NCBI RefSeq assembly: GCF_000312565.1
Contig: NZ_CALW02000009.1
Coordinates: 62,001-126,000 of the forward strand
Direction: 5' to 3'
Source of the DNA: Bartonella rattaustraliani AUST/NH4
Lineage (GTDB): Bacteria; Pseudomonadota; Alphaproteobacteria; Rhizobiales; Rhizobiaceae
DNA length: 64,000 bases
The first letter of the stretch is position 1. Each line of letters opens with the position of its first letter. Positions 42,266 to 51,879 of the stretch are shown piece after piece. The notes beneath the pieces were generated by a model that was not told the DNA's origin, made no database searches, and was given only the letters and a program-made list of their open reading frames with translations. Position numbers and translations under genes: made by a program.

Positions 42266-42895
42266 ATGGATACTGAGAAGAATCTTCGATTTCATAAAAG
42301 TGATCCCCATATCAATATAACGGCACGGTTGCATGGTTGTAAATTGGGGCGTTAGGTGGAAATCAATGAGCGGGTGGTTTTGCGTGATGTAACGGTTGGA
42401 GATTTTTCTTATTTTGAGCGGAACAGTGAAGCAATTTATAGTGATATTGGACGTTTTTGTTCTATTGCATCTCATGTCCGTATTAATGCGCTAGAGCACC
42501 CTGTAGAGCGGCTTTCAACGCATAAAATAACCTATCATCCTAATGAATATTTTCGCTATATGCCGTTAGATCGTTCTTTTCGTGAAAGGCGTCGCACAAA
42601 ACGTGTGATTGTTGGGTATGATGTATGGATTGGGCGTGGTGTCGTGATTATGCTGGGGGTCACTATTGGAAATGGCGCTATCATTGGTGCTAATGCTGTT
42701 ATAACAAAAGATGTCGCATCCTATATGATTGTTGCTGGTGTGCCTGCAAAGCCGTTGCGGAGGCGTTTTGCTGATCATGTGATTCAAGTGCTTTTAGAAA
42801 TGGCGTGGTGGAATTGGCCGCTTGATAAAATATATGATGCAGTGCCTGATATGCAAAGCTTATCCATTGAAGCTTTTATTCGCAAATGGAAGTAA
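42266..42895 (+). pseudogene. hexapeptide-repeat acyltransferase interrupted by one nonsense codon
   Basis: ATG 42266 starts a frame MDTEKNLRFHKSDPHINITA continuing through HGCKLGR to TAG at 42353-42355. The same frame goes on without a break (VEINERVVLRDVTVGDFSYF ... IGRFCSIASHVRINALEHPV ... YDVWIGRGVVIMLGVTIGNG ... IVAGVPAKPLRRRF) to 42895. The whole matches a left-handed beta-helix acetyltransferase of the group found near phosphonate genes. The stop replaces a residue that is usually Tyr (LGRYVEI), a one-base change. GTG 42356 directly after the stop could allow reinitiation of a 179-residue product lacking the first coil. Confidence 0.75.
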
Positions 42896-42956
42896 AAATG
42901 AAATGCAGAAATAACCTTATTATATTTATGTTTTATAAGACTTTGTTGTTTGTGTT

Positions 42957-45296
42957 TTATGGGACTTTGTTGACAAAATTATCGAGTACACGTTTTTCTC
43001 CTGCTTTCTCAAACATAATCGTTAATTTATGTCCGTCTATCGCTGAAATATGTCCGTAACCAAATTTTATGTGAAAAATTCGATCATTGATTGAAAAATG
43101 GGATGATCTCTCAGACATTGACTGCGCGATGATTTCGCCTTCAATGTTTTTTTGTGCACGCTTCCACCTTGGTGTTGCGTAATCATTATAAAAGGGATTT
43201 TTTTGTTTAAATTGCGCTTTTCCATAGCCACCATAAGAGTTTTCCATTTCTACGACTTCTATATGTTCTGCTGGTAACTCATCCAGAAAACGCGATGGAA
43301 GCGTCGATTGCCAAAGCCCATGGACTCTTCGATGAGATACAAACCATATATGCAAATGTTTTTTTGCTCTTGTGAGCCCTACATAAGCGAGTCTGCGTTC
43401 TTCTTCTAATCCTAAACGTCCCCCGTCATCCAGTGAGCGTTGGTGAGGAAAGAGACCTTCTTCCCAACCGGGAAGAAAAACTGTTTCAAACTCAAGCCCT
43501 TTGGCGGAATGAAGTGTCATGATGTTGATTGCATCGGTATTTTCATTGTTTTCAGCATCCATTACCAGTGCAACATGTTCTAAAAAGCTTTGAAGACTTT
43601 CAAATTGTTCCATAGAACGTATCATTTCTTTAAGATTTTCTAGCCGTGTTGGTGCTTCTGGTGAGCGATCTTCTTGCCACATAGCTGTGTAGCCTGAATC
43701 ATCAAGAATTGTTTCAACAAGTTCTCTATGGGGGGTATTTTGCAGCATGCTTTGCCAGCGGCGAAAGTCTTCAACAATACCGCGCAATGCATTGCGAGCC
43801 TTGGGTTTTAATTCATCTGTTTCAATAATTTCTGCTGCGGTGGTAAAAAGAGGAACGCTACGGGCACGTGCACTCTCATGAAGGGTGCCTAGGTTTGCAT
43901 CTCCTAAGCCACGTTTAGGAGTATTAATAATACGTTCAAAGGCTAAATCATCTGCCGGTTGGACAACAACACGCAAATAGGCCATAGCATCACGTATTTC
44001 TAGGCGTTCATAAAAACGTGGTCCACCAATGACACGGTAATTCAGACCAAGTGTTACAAAGCGATCTTCAAATTCACGCATCTGAAATGAGGCACGCACC
44101 AATATGGCCATATGATTTAATAAATGACCAGCTCGTTGTGCTTGTTCAACTTCTTCTCCGATAGCGCGTGCCTCTTCTTGCGAATCCCACGCAGCATGGA
44201 TTTTTATTTTTTCTTCTTGAATATTGGTCTGAGCGGAAAAAAGCGTTTTTCCAAGTCTTCCTTGATTATGAGAAATGAGATGAGAAGCGGTTTTGAGAAT
44301 GTGCGATGTTGAACGATAGTTGCGTTCTAACCGAACAATTTGGGCGGGGGGAAAATCTTTCTCAAAGCGTAAGATGTTGTCAATTTTAGCACCGCGCCAT
44401 CCATAAATAGATTGGTCATCATCGCCAACACAACAAAGATTGACAGGTTGTTCTTTGGACCGTTTTGCTAGAAGGCGAAGCCAAAGATATTGCGCTGTAT
44501 TTGTATCTTGATATTCATCAACAAGAATATAGCGAAATTTGGAATGATATTTTTGGAGAATATCTGGATTATGTTGGAAGAGAGAGATTGAATGAAGCAG
44601 AAGGTCACCAAAATCACAGGCATTAAGAGTTTTTAACCTTTCCTGATAGCTGTGGTAAAGGATACGTCCCATGCCGTTACCAAAGGAATGAGCATCACTC
44701 TCTGAAATGTGTTCTGGTGAAAGTCCTTGATTTTTCCAAGAATCAATCATCATTGCAAAGCTACGTGCAGGCCAACGTTTATCGTCTAATCCTTCAGCTT
44801 GGATCAGTTGCTTTAAAAGACGAAGGATATCATCGCTGTCGAGAATTGTAAAATTGCTTTTTAAATGAATAAGTTCCGCGTGCCGGCGCAAAATTTTTGC
44901 ACCGATGGAATGAAAGGTTCCAAGCCAGGGCATGCCTTCAACAGTTTCACCAATGAGTTCACTAATACGCATTTTCATCTCGCGTGCTGCTTTGTTGGTG
45001 AAAGTTACAGCGAGTATCTGTTGAGGAGAAGCAAGACCAGAGCGCAAAATGTGAGAAAGGCGGGTGGTTAAAACACGTGTTTTTCCAGTACCAGCACCCG
45101 CAAGAACTAAGAGAGGTCCCTCTGTATTCAAGACAGCTTGTCGTTGTTCTGGGTTAAGTTTTTCTAAATAGTCTGCGTCACATTGTGCTTGTTCTTTTGT
45201 TACAATGTGGGAAACGTGTTCAGAATTCTTTTCATGCTGCTGGGGAGAGGATTCATCCTCTCCCCAAAATGGTATGTGATCGAAAAAATTATTCAT
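42957..45296 (-). CDS. uvrD: ATP-dependent DNA helicase UvrD/PcrA
   Basis: A 779-residue SF1A helicase that unwinds 3'-5' in nucleotide-excision and mismatch repair. Motifs: Q motif LNPEQRQAVL, Walker A AGAGTGKT (66-73), motif Ia AVTFTNKAAREMKMRI, motif II VDEYQDTN, motif III GDDDQSIYGWRGA, motif IV RLERNYRS, motif V TLHSAKGLEFE and motif VI EERRLAYVGLTRA. The C-terminal segment has a tudor-like domain (FHIKFGYGHISAIDGHKLTIMFEKAG) typical of PcrA/UvrD. Confidence 0.95.
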   Translation of the reverse strand: MNNFFDHIPFWGEDESSPQQHEKNSEHVSHIVTKEQAQCDADYLEKLNPEQRQAVLNTEGPLLVLAGAGTGKTRVLTTRLSHILRSGLASPQQILAVTFTNKAAREMKMRISELIGETVEGMPWLGTFHSIGAKILRRHAELIHLKSNFTILDSDDILRLLKQLIQAEGLDDKRWPARSFAMMIDSWKNQGLSPEHISESDAHSFGNGMGRILYHSYQERLKTLNACDFGDLLLHSISLFQHNPDILQKYHSKFRYILVDEYQDTNTAQYLWLRLLAKRSKEQPVNLCCVGDDDQSIYGWRGAKIDNILRFEKDFPPAQIVRLERNYRSTSHILKTASHLISHNQGRLGKTLFSAQTNIQEEKIKIHAAWDSQEEARAIGEEVEQAQRAGHLLNHMAILVRASFQMREFEDRFVTLGLNYRVIGGPRFYERLEIRDAMAYLRVVVQPADDLAFERIINTPKRGLGDANLGTLHESARARSVPLFTTAAEIIETDELKPKARNALRGIVEDFRRWQSMLQNTPHRELVETILDDSGYTAMWQEDRSPEAPTRLENLKEMIRSMEQFESLQSFLEHVALVMDAENNENTDAINIMTLHSAKGLEFETVFLPGWEEGLFPHQRSLDDGGRLGLEEERRLAYVGLTRAKKHLHIWFVSHRRVHGLWQSTLPSRFLDELPAEHIEVVEMENSYGGYGKAQFKQKNPFYNDYATPRWKRAQKNIEGEIIAQSMSERSSHFSINDRIFHIKFGYGHISAIDGHKLTIMFEKAGEKRVLDNFVNKVP

Positions 45297-45413
45297 TATA
45301 GCTTTCGTGTAATATTTTTTTCATCTGAGTGCTAGATCCAAAAAAAAACTTCTCTCAAGAAAAGACACAATAGCTTTGGTTAAATAAGAATCAAGAGATG
45401 GTTAAAATAAATA

Positions 45414-45683
45414 TTAAAAATTCTGAGTCAGAATGCTTTGAAGTGCATAAATGCGTAATGATGCTGAAAGATTTATTTCCTGAGGTCTTTTTCTATCAAT
45501 ATCCGTGATAATAAAGGTTAAAGATTGGCCTTTTTTGCGCGCTATGGCTTTAAGAATATCGAGAAAGAGCTGCTCTAAAGATACACTTGTTGCATGTCCA
45601 TTAATTCGAACGGATATTTTTCGCGAAATTGCTTTCGACCAATCAATAGAATGATCCCAATCAATAGAATGATCTTTGTGCAT
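45414..45683 (-). CDS. ribbon-helix-helix domain protein with duplicated N-terminal hexapeptide
   Basis: An 89-residue protein of the ribbon-helix-helix type found beside SspB in alphaproteobacteria (SRKISVRINGHATSVSLEQLFLDIL gives the strand, then helix, then helix). It probably binds DNA. Its N terminus carries a tandem DHSIDW-DHSIDW, encoded by a perfect 18-base direct repeat (45639-45656 and 45657-45674). The frame stays open because 18 is a multiple of three. It is the last gene of the sspB-DUF4169-RHH group, five bases after the DUF4169 gene. Confidence 0.8.
   Translation of the reverse strand: MHKDHSIDWDHSIDWSKAISRKISVRINGHATSVSLEQLFLDILKAIARKKGQSLTFIITDIDRKRPQEINLSASLRIYALQSILTQNF
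45639..45674. repeat. perfect 18-base tandem duplication in a coding region
   Basis: Two adjacent identical copies of an 18-base unit beginning CCAATCAATAGAATG on the forward strand. It duplicates six codons at the 5' end of the RHH gene and looks recent because the copies are identical. Confidence 0.95.
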
Positions 45684-45688
45684 TTTTT

Positions 45689-45877
45689 CTATTCTTGTTC
45701 GTTGTGCAGTAAATGATTTTGCTCAAGAAATTTCTGTGTTTTTAGTGCTTCTTTTTGTTCGAAAAGTTTTTCAGCTTTTGTTCGTCCAAAACGATAACGA
45801 TTCTCTTCCGCGTGAACATCTTGTGCTGCACGTTTTTTTTGTTTTCGAAACTGGCGAAGGTTAATGATTTCAGTCAT
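45689..45877 (-). CDS. DUF4169 family small protein
   Basis: A 62-residue, highly charged helical protein: MTEIINLRQFRKQKKRAAQD, then ENRYRFGRTKAEKLFEQKEA. The NLRQFRKQKKRA and NRYRFGRTKAEK blocks define the DUF4169 family, found only in alphaproteobacteria, next to SspB and RHH genes. The function is unknown. The conserved neighbourhood suggests a link to SspB-dependent proteolysis or its regulation. Confidence 0.82.
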   Translation of the reverse strand: MTEIINLRQFRKQKKRAAQDVHAEENRYRFGRTKAEKLFEQKEALKTQKFLEQNHLLHNEQE

Positions 45878-45889
45878 GAGAAAATTGAT

Positions 45890-46411
45890 TTACTTTTTTC
45901 GAAAAGAGTCGAGAGAAACAACATCAGCACCTTGCTTGGCGTCATTATTTGAGGGGTGTTCCTTACTTGTCGCAAGATTTTGTTTTTTTTCCGATAGGGA
46001 GAGAGGTATTTTAGGAGTGTTTTCTAAATTTTCGCTTTCTTCAGAGGCAGGGGTTGAGGGGAGGTCGAATGCTGCTTCAAATGAGGCTACAGGATCATAA
46101 AACACTTGGATAGAATGAAAAGGAATGACGAGTTTTTCCGTAATTTCTTTAAAAGAAAGCGTTACCTCAAAAGCATTTTCCGAAACGTTTAAATCTCTAA
46201 ACTGATGTTGTAATACGATTGTCATTTGTTCCGGATAACGACTTTTAAGTCGAGAAGAGATTTTTATTCCTGGAGCATTTGTCAAAAAAGTAATAAAAAA
46301 ATGATGGTTTCCTGGAAGACCTGCTTTGGAAACTTCTGATAAAACTTTACGAATAACCCCACGAAGCGCATCCTGAACGAGAACATCGTAACGGATTTGA
46401 TCTTGAACCAT
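45890..46411 (-). CDS. sspB: ClpXP adaptor SspB (alpha-type)
   Basis: A 173-residue adaptor delivering ssrA-tagged proteins to ClpXP. The N-terminal substrate-binding domain (about 1-110) has RYDVLVQDALRGVIRKVL, LPGNHHFFITFLTNAPG and the ILQ-like VLQHQFRDLNV strand of the alphaproteobacterial branch, plus FEVTLSFKEITEKLVIPF. A flexible polar linker follows, and the C terminus ADVVSLDSFRKK is the ClpX-docking peptide. AAAGGA lies upstream of ATG 46411. The gene lies about 180 bases from ssrA, whose product carries the tag it recognises. Confidence 0.92.
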   Translation of the reverse strand: MVQDQIRYDVLVQDALRGVIRKVLSEVSKAGLPGNHHFFITFLTNAPGIKISSRLKSRYPEQMTIVLQHQFRDLNVSENAFEVTLSFKEITEKLVIPFHSIQVFYDPVASFEAAFDLPSTPASEESENLENTPKIPLSLSEKKQNLATSKEHPSNNDAKQGADVVSLDSFRKK

Positions 46412-46589
46412 CGAAGTTTATTCCTTTTATTTCACGTAGAAGAGATTTACACATTAATATTGTGCAACGGAATATATTTTAAAGCTAGTCATATTTTTCT
46501 TTTGTGCACTTAAATTCATTGAAAAAGAACATAAAATCTTATGATGAATAATGTTCAAGGGATTCATCAATAACATTTAAGAAGGTGAA

Positions 46590-46905
46590 AGCTTCTGTTG
46601 CCAGGTGCCTTCGAACCCCGCTTAAACCTGCGATGGTTTAAGACTTAATTTGAAACATTCGCACCACATTTAAGCGGCGAGACGTGCTTCCGCATAGTTG
46701 TCATTTGCAACTACTCATTTAGTCCGATAACGGTGGTACTATGCCGAGTAAAAGAGCAATCTTTACGCTCTTGTCGATCCTATTTCGCCCCCACCAAAAT
46801 ATAATCTTATCTTTTATATTTTGGTGGAGGCGCCGGGTACCGCCCCCGGGTCCAATGAGTTTATTTCATTGTCCATTTATTACCATAGCTGGCAAGCCAG
46901 CACTG
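46590..46905 (-). ncRNA. ssrA: two-piece (permuted) tmRNA
   Basis: Transfer-messenger RNA on the reverse strand. The acceptor piece is encoded first and ends GGCGCCTCCACCA (3' end at 46822). A 29-base spacer (46821-46793) follows, then the coding piece begins GGGGGCGAAATAGGATCGACA at 46792. The seven-base acceptor stem GGGGGCG/CGCCTCC pairs the two ends across the spacer. The tag frame at 46708-46670 reads ANDNYAEARLAA and ends TAA. This permuted layout is characteristic of alphaproteobacteria. The outer ends are approximate. It lies beside sspB, the adaptor for its tag. Confidence 0.95.
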
Positions 46906-47034
46906 ATAATATAGACGAAGAATGGTCTTTGGAAAAGGGGGGTTGTTAATATTTTAAATCCTCTAATTATTTAGGGAGCTATATAATGTGGTTGTAAAGT
47001 ACAGCCGCTTATTCTAAAAAGGAGGTGGAGCAGA

Positions 47035-47340
47035 ATGATCAATGATCTAGAAAATATTAAGTTATATGATCAAAATCCCGATGAAGCCGCAATAGAACGA
47101 TTGAGCAGTCGCTTGGCTTTGGTCATGCAAAAGCAGGATGCATCACTTGTTGCTGTAACGGATCCAAAAGAGTTAGAACGCGTTGAAAAGTGGGGGCAAG
47201 ATGTCTTAGGTGTTGATGAGCAGAGTGCTAAAATGGCTGTTGAAAAAGTTGCAGAGATGATGTCTGGAGATCGTCGAAAAAGGCGTATGACTTTTTATTA
47301 TTTGCTGGCCAAACAATTAAATAAGCTTGATAGAATTTAA
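47035..47340 (+). CDS. DUF2853 family protein
   Basis: A 101-residue acidic helical protein of the DUF2853 family, of unknown function. The SRLALVMQKQDASLVAVTDP start, the middle EKWGQDVLGVDEQSAKMAVE and the end RRKRRMTFYYLLAKQLNKLD match the family length and pattern. A strong AAGGAGGTGG ribosome binding site precedes ATG 47035. It is a single-gene unit with its own terminator and is divergent from ssrA. Confidence 0.8.
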   Translation: MINDLENIKLYDQNPDEAAIERLSSRLALVMQKQDASLVAVTDPKELERVEKWGQDVLGVDEQSAKMAVEKVAEMMSGDRRKRRMTFYYLLAKQLNKLDRI

Positions 47341-47373
47341 ACAATATTAAAATTGCATTTTTATGCAATTGTA

Positions 47374-47405
47374 AAAAAAAGCCCAAATTATTGGGCTTTT
47401 TCATT
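47374..47405 (+). terminator. intrinsic terminator after DUF2853 gene
   Basis: AAAAGCCCAA pairs with TTGGGCTTTT around ATTA, with flanking A and T runs on both sides, so it can act in both directions. It also marks the end of the decayed transporter gene on the reverse strand. Confidence 0.85.
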
Positions 47406-48704
47406 ATATGGTGGCGATGTTTTTAAGATAGCCTGCGTAACGCATACTCGGTACAAAGAGAAGTGCAATGAATGCAATAATCATCACACCGGTGATGTAA
47501 AAATAAAAGAACGATTTATGTCCTATATTTTTTAACAAGTGCTACATATTCAGCAGAGCCACCAAAGAGTGCGTTCCCCCATGGCGTGGGAGAGACTAAC
47601 CCCGAGTGTCTTTACGGAAGCAGGAAATATTGCTGATTTTACGACACCAGAGATAGAAGTATACATGCTCATAACAAAAAGTAGTCCAACGATGTTCCAT
47701 AGAGCAACCCATGTGTTTTGCATGTTTCCGACTATGTAAAGGCTGGGAAAGGCGGTGAGTATAGAGAGTATACTCCAAATGATGAGTAAAGTTTTTGTTC
47801 CAATTTTATCGGCGAGCATACCTGCTATGGGTTGGAAGAGTATAAAAATAGAGCGGCAGTCATTATCGTTGTTGCGTGTGTTTATCAAACCCTGTGGTTG
47901 TGATCAGATATTTTTGCATATAGGTTGTACAGGTATAAAAAGTGAGAGAACCTCCTGAGGCAAATAAAGCAATCGAAAAAAGGCTTTTTTGTGATTTTTG
48001 AAAAGCTCCTTAAGGCTACCTGTATGTTTTTGGGAGCGACTTTCTTGTGTTGTTATTTCATGAAGTGAACAACGCAGATAAATCGCAACAATTGCTCTCA
48101 AGCTGCCAATCACAAAAGGAATACGCTAACCCCATGCTTTTAACTGATCTTCAGTGAGGTAAAGTGCTAAAATAAAGAGAAGAAAGCTGGCGAGAAGTTG
48201 ACCTGTAAGAAGCGTACCAGACTGGAAAGAAGCGAAGAAACCGCGATGATTTTTAGGAGCAACTTCGCTCATGTAAGTGGCAGCCGTACCATATTCCTTA
48301 CCGGTTGAAAGCCCTTGCATCATGCGGATTAAAAGCAGAAGAATTGCCGCTGTTATGCCCAAAGTCTCATAGGTGGGAAGTATGGCGATGAGGAAAGATC
48401 CCCCATACATCATAAAAATAGATATGAGCATGGAGCGTTTGTATCCATAGCGATCCGCAATATGTTCAAATATCCATGCTCCAATAGGACGCATGAGAAA
48501 ACCGATGAAAAAGATTCCTGCAGTTTTTAACAGTTGCGAAACAATACTCTCATCGGCAAGAAAAAATTGTGATGCAAAATAAATCGACGCAAATGAGTAA
48601 ACATAAAAATCATACTCTTCTACGAGATTTCCTGAGGCACTCGATATGATAGCCAAAATACGTTTTCTTGTATCATGCTCTGCTAAAGCTGTTTCATTTT
48701 TCAT
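47404..48704 (-). pseudogene. decayed copy of an MHS-family transporter
   Basis: Reading in reverse from ATG 48704, the sequence MKNETALAEHDTRKRILAII closely follows the intact transporter at 49583-50890 along its whole length. The first frame stops at TAG 48126-48128, where the intact copy has a Trp codon (KTWGWRIPF). The match then continues (RIPFVIGSL ... CSLHEITTQESRS), shifts frame near 47890-47903, and resumes (PIAGMLADKIGTKTLLIIWS ... SISGVVKSAIFPAS). The last part (LVPSMRYAGYLKN) ends at 47404. Several more substitutions in conserved sites show it is no longer functional. Confidence 0.9.
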
Positions 48705-49068
48705 AAAGTTTTCCCCTGTTCGTGTGTTTTATTTTTTTAGTTATTTGCAACTTGTATCATAAAAACTCCATTATATGGCGATGTTTTCTTTATAAAAGAA
48801 GATGAAAGTGGCTCATTTTCATCATGTTTGCAGTTTTTATTTTTGTGGCAGAGCAAAAATGTTTTATATTTATAGAAGAAAAGTATGTTTTGATTTTTAT
48901 TGCATTTTTAATGGTGGCATTGGATCATTCAAACCGAAAGGGGCATTGCGATAGGAGTGGTCAGAGATGAAGTTTTATTTCTCTTCTTGAGACAAATAAG
49001 GAAACATTTTTTCTTTTTGATAAAGAAAAATGGACTTTTATGAAAGCAGATCAGATATTTTAAAAGCG
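48705..49068. other. gene-free stretch before repeat C
   Basis: About 360 bases between the decayed transporter start and repeat copy C. It presumably held the promoter of the decayed copy. No frame or hairpin of note was seen. Confidence 0.45.
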
Positions 49069-49402
49069 AAGTCTCTTAGTAAGGATACGAGATTGCGTGG
49101 TATTATAAAAAGGTGTGCTCATTGAGCGCCACCGTCTTTGCGCTTATGAAGGTACAAGCCGGCACTATCATACATTTTACCAGCGCATGGGTGTTGCGAC
49201 AGCCCTTGCATTAAGACGATTCATGAGAGGCATTTTTCCTCCTCCTCTATAATTTTTACTCATCTGCCAACCCTACTTATGACATAAAGCTAAGTGAATA
49301 AAATTGGTTCAACATAAGTGGTTTGAGATGAGAGAATCTTACAATATTCGGGGATATGATTGAAGGTGAGAAACGATAAAAACATTATAAATCAATGTAT
49401 TG
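49069..49402 (+). repeat. dispersed intergenic repeat, copy C
   Basis: Nearly full length. It has the 5' GTCTCTTAGTA block, TCATTGAGCGCCACC, CTTATGAAGGTACAAGCC, TTGCGACAGCCCTTGCATTAAG, TTCATGAGAGGCATTTTTCC, AAGTGAATAAAATTGGTTCA, GAGAGAATCTTACAATATTC and the terminal TTATAAATCAATGTATTG. It lies between the decayed and intact transporter copies, about 180 bases past the stop of the intact one. Confidence 0.85.
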
Positions 49403-49548
49403 ACCATGACATGAAGCCCATCTATTCATCATGGTTATATCTAAGAGGAGAATATCGTCTCCTTTATGATACAAGAGAGATTTATGCTATAAAGACACGC
49501 TCATAGGAAGTTGTAAACGGATTCTACTATCTGATCATAGTAAAAAAA

Positions 49549-49565
49549 GCCCGAAAATCAGGCTT
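49549..49565 (-). terminator. intrinsic terminator after the intact transporter
   Basis: On the reverse strand AGCCTGA pairs with TCGGGCT (one G-U) around TTT, then a run of seven T. It lies 18 bases past the transporter stop. Confidence 0.75.
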
Positions 49566-49582
49566 CTTAAATTTAGAAAGGT

Positions 49583-50890
49583 TTAAGAAATATCATCCCC
49601 TTGAAGGTAGCCTTCTTTTCGGGCATCAGGCATCAAGAGAATTGCAATGAATGCAATAATCATTATGCCGGTTACATAAAAATAGAAAACAGTTTCATAT
49701 CCCAGATTTTTTAATCCAAGTGCTACGTATTCAGCAGAACCGCCAAACAGTGCGTTGGCGATAGCATAAGAGAGTCCAACACCTATTGCCCGTATTGAAG
49801 CGGGGAACATTTCTGATTTTACAATACCGGAGATAGATGTATAAAAGCTCATAATGCAGAGCATTCCAATAATCACTGAGAGAGCAACCCATGTATTATC
49901 AGTGTTCCCAATTACATGAAGTCCAGGAATCGTAAAGAGAATAGATAAAACGCTCCAAATAAGGAGTGAAGTTCTTGTTCCAATTTTATCAGCTATTAAA
50001 CCAAATATAGGTTGAATGAACATGAAAACAAAGAGTGCAACAGTCATCACAGTTGTGGCTGTATGTTTATCAAAACCGGTGGTTACCGTTAGATATTTGA
50101 GCATGTAAGTTGTATAGGTGTAAAATGAGAGTGATCCTCCAGCTGTAAAGCCGATAACGAGAAAAAAAGCTTTTCTGTGGCCTTGCAGAAGTCCCCTAAT
50201 ACTACCAGCTTGTGCACTGGAGCGACTTTCTTTGGTGGTTGTCTCCTGGAGTGCACGACGTAGATAAATTGCAACAATTGCTCCTAGTCCACCAATAGCA
50301 AATGGAATACGCCAGCCCCATGTTTTTAGCTGATCTTCGGTGAGATAAAGCGCTAGAATAAATATAACAAGACTGGCTAGAAGCTGCCCACCAATTAGTG
50401 TCGTGTATTGAAAAGAGCTAAAAAATCCACGGCGATTTTTGAGGGCAATTTCACTCATATAAGTTGCTGTCGTACCGTATTCACCACCAACAGAAAGTCC
50501 CTGAAGCATTCTTAGTAAAAGTAAAAGAAATCCTGCTGTTACGCCAATGGATTCATAGGTAGGAAGGAGGGCGATTAAGAACGAGCCAGCGCACATCATA
50601 AAAACAGAAATAAGCATTGAGCGCTTGCGTCCATAACGATCGGCAATAAAACCAAAAAGCCATCCACCGATTGGGCGCATAAGAAAACCAATGGCAAAGA
50701 CACCTGCAGCTTTTAAAAGTTGTGCAACAACATTGCCATCTGAAGGAAAAAATTGTGATGCAAAGTAAATGGACGTAAAGGAATAAACATAAAAGTCATA
50801 CCATTCTACGAGATTACCTGATGCACTGGACACGATAGCCCAGACACGTTTTTTTGTATCATACGGCGCTAAAGCTGTTTCATTCTCCAT
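49583..50890 (-). CDS. MFS transporter, metabolite:H+ symporter (MHS) family
   Basis: A 435-residue inner-membrane transporter with 12 predicted helices. MHS signatures are present: SSASGNLVEWYDFYVYSF in helix 1, GFIADRYGRKRSMLIS between helices 2 and 3, RMLQGLSVGGEYGTTATYMSE in helix 4 and ADKIGTRTSLLIWS between helices 8 and 9. The subfamily imports organic acids or compatible solutes such as 2-oxoglutarate, citrate or proline/betaine; the substrate cannot be assigned from sequence. A decayed paralogue lies downstream in the same orientation, so this is one of a tandem pair. Confidence 0.9.
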   Translation of the reverse strand: MENETALAPYDTKKRVWAIVSSASGNLVEWYDFYVYSFTSIYFASQFFPSDGNVVAQLLKAAGVFAIGFLMRPIGGWLFGFIADRYGRKRSMLISVFMMCAGSFLIALLPTYESIGVTAGFLLLLLRMLQGLSVGGEYGTTATYMSEIALKNRRGFFSSFQYTTLIGGQLLASLVIFILALYLTEDQLKTWGWRIPFAIGGLGAIVAIYLRRALQETTTKESRSSAQAGSIRGLLQGHRKAFFLVIGFTAGGSLSFYTYTTYMLKYLTVTTGFDKHTATTVMTVALFVFMFIQPIFGLIADKIGTRTSLLIWSVLSILFTIPGLHVIGNTDNTWVALSVIIGMLCIMSFYTSISGIVKSEMFPASIRAIGVGLSYAIANALFGGSAEYVALGLKNLGYETVFYFYVTGIMIIAFIAILLMPDARKEGYLQGDDIS

Positions 50891-51084
50891 AAATTTGTCC
50901 CTTTTATGATCATATCTAAATTGTTTATTTCAAAATTTATTTACGATTCGATTTATTAAAATGCAATCATATAATGAGAATTTCTCTAAAAGCTGTTAGG
51001 TTTATGGTCTATTTGAAGTGTATTTTTTTATAAATTTTGAAGTTTCTGTTTCCTGTAATGTTAAGAATCAAGCATAATATTTAT

Positions 51085-51879
51085 ATGAAAACCTATCTTG
51101 ATCTTTTATCTCATGTTTTAAATCAGGGCATTGATCGTGCAGATCGAACTGGTGTGGGAACACGGTCGGTTTTTGGGTATCAGATGCGGTTTGATTTACA
51201 GGTTGGATTTCCATTGTTAACGACGAAGAAATTGCATTTACGTTCAATTATTTACGAACTTTTATGGTTTCTTAAAGGCGATACAAATATTGCATGGTTG
51301 AAGGAGAATGATGTATCGATTTGGGATGAGTGGGCTGGTGAAAAAGGAGACCTTGGTCCTGTTTATGGTTATCAATGGCGTTCTTGGCCGACTCCTGATG
51401 GGCGCCATATCGATCAAATCAGCAATCTTTTGACGATGATTCAGAAAACACCTCATTCTCGCCGTTTAATTGTCTCTGCATGGAATCCCGCACTGATAGA
51501 GGAAATGGCTCTTCCACCTTGTCATTGTCTTTTTCAATTTTACATTGCTGATGGTAAATTATCCTGCCAACTTTACCAACGTTCAGCAGATATTTTTTTA
51601 GGTGTTCCATTCAACATTGCTTCTTATGCGTTGTTAACAATGATGATTGCACAAGTCTGTGGACTTAAAGTGGGTGATTTTATTCATACTCTTGGTGATG
51701 CTCACCTTTATTCTAACCATTTTGAACAGGCAAAATGTCAATTGTCTCGTACACCCAATAGTTTGCCGTTGATGTCTATAAATCCAACGGTAACAGATCT
51801 TTTTTCTTTTAAGTTTGAGGATTTTAAATTGCTTAATTATGAAGCCCAGCCCCATATTAAGGCACCGGTGGCAGTATGA
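51085..51879 (+). CDS. thyA: thymidylate synthase
   Basis: A 264-residue enzyme methylating dUMP to dTMP using methylene-tetrahydrofolate. Blocks: [49 protein letters not shown], and the nucleophile Cys146 in [11 protein letters not shown], then [20 protein letters not shown] and [15 protein letters not shown] 51085 is chosen because the product then matches the family from its first residues; a TTG at 51037 adds 16 unmatched residues. It overlaps folA by four bases, pairing synthesis of dTMP with recycling of dihydrofolate. Confidence 0.97.
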   Translation: MKTYLDLLSHVLNQGIDRADRTGVGTRSVFGYQMRFDLQVGFPLLTTKKLHLRSIIYELLWFLKGDTNIAWLKENDVSIWDEWAGEKGDLGPVYGYQWRSWPTPDGRHIDQISNLLTMIQKTPHSRRLIVSAWNPALIEEMALPPCHCLFQFYIADGKLSCQLYQRSADIFLGVPFNIASYALLTMMIAQVCGLKVGDFIHTLGDAHLYSNHFEQAKCQLSRTPNSLPLMSINPTVTDLFSFKFEDFKLLNYEAQPHIKAPVAV

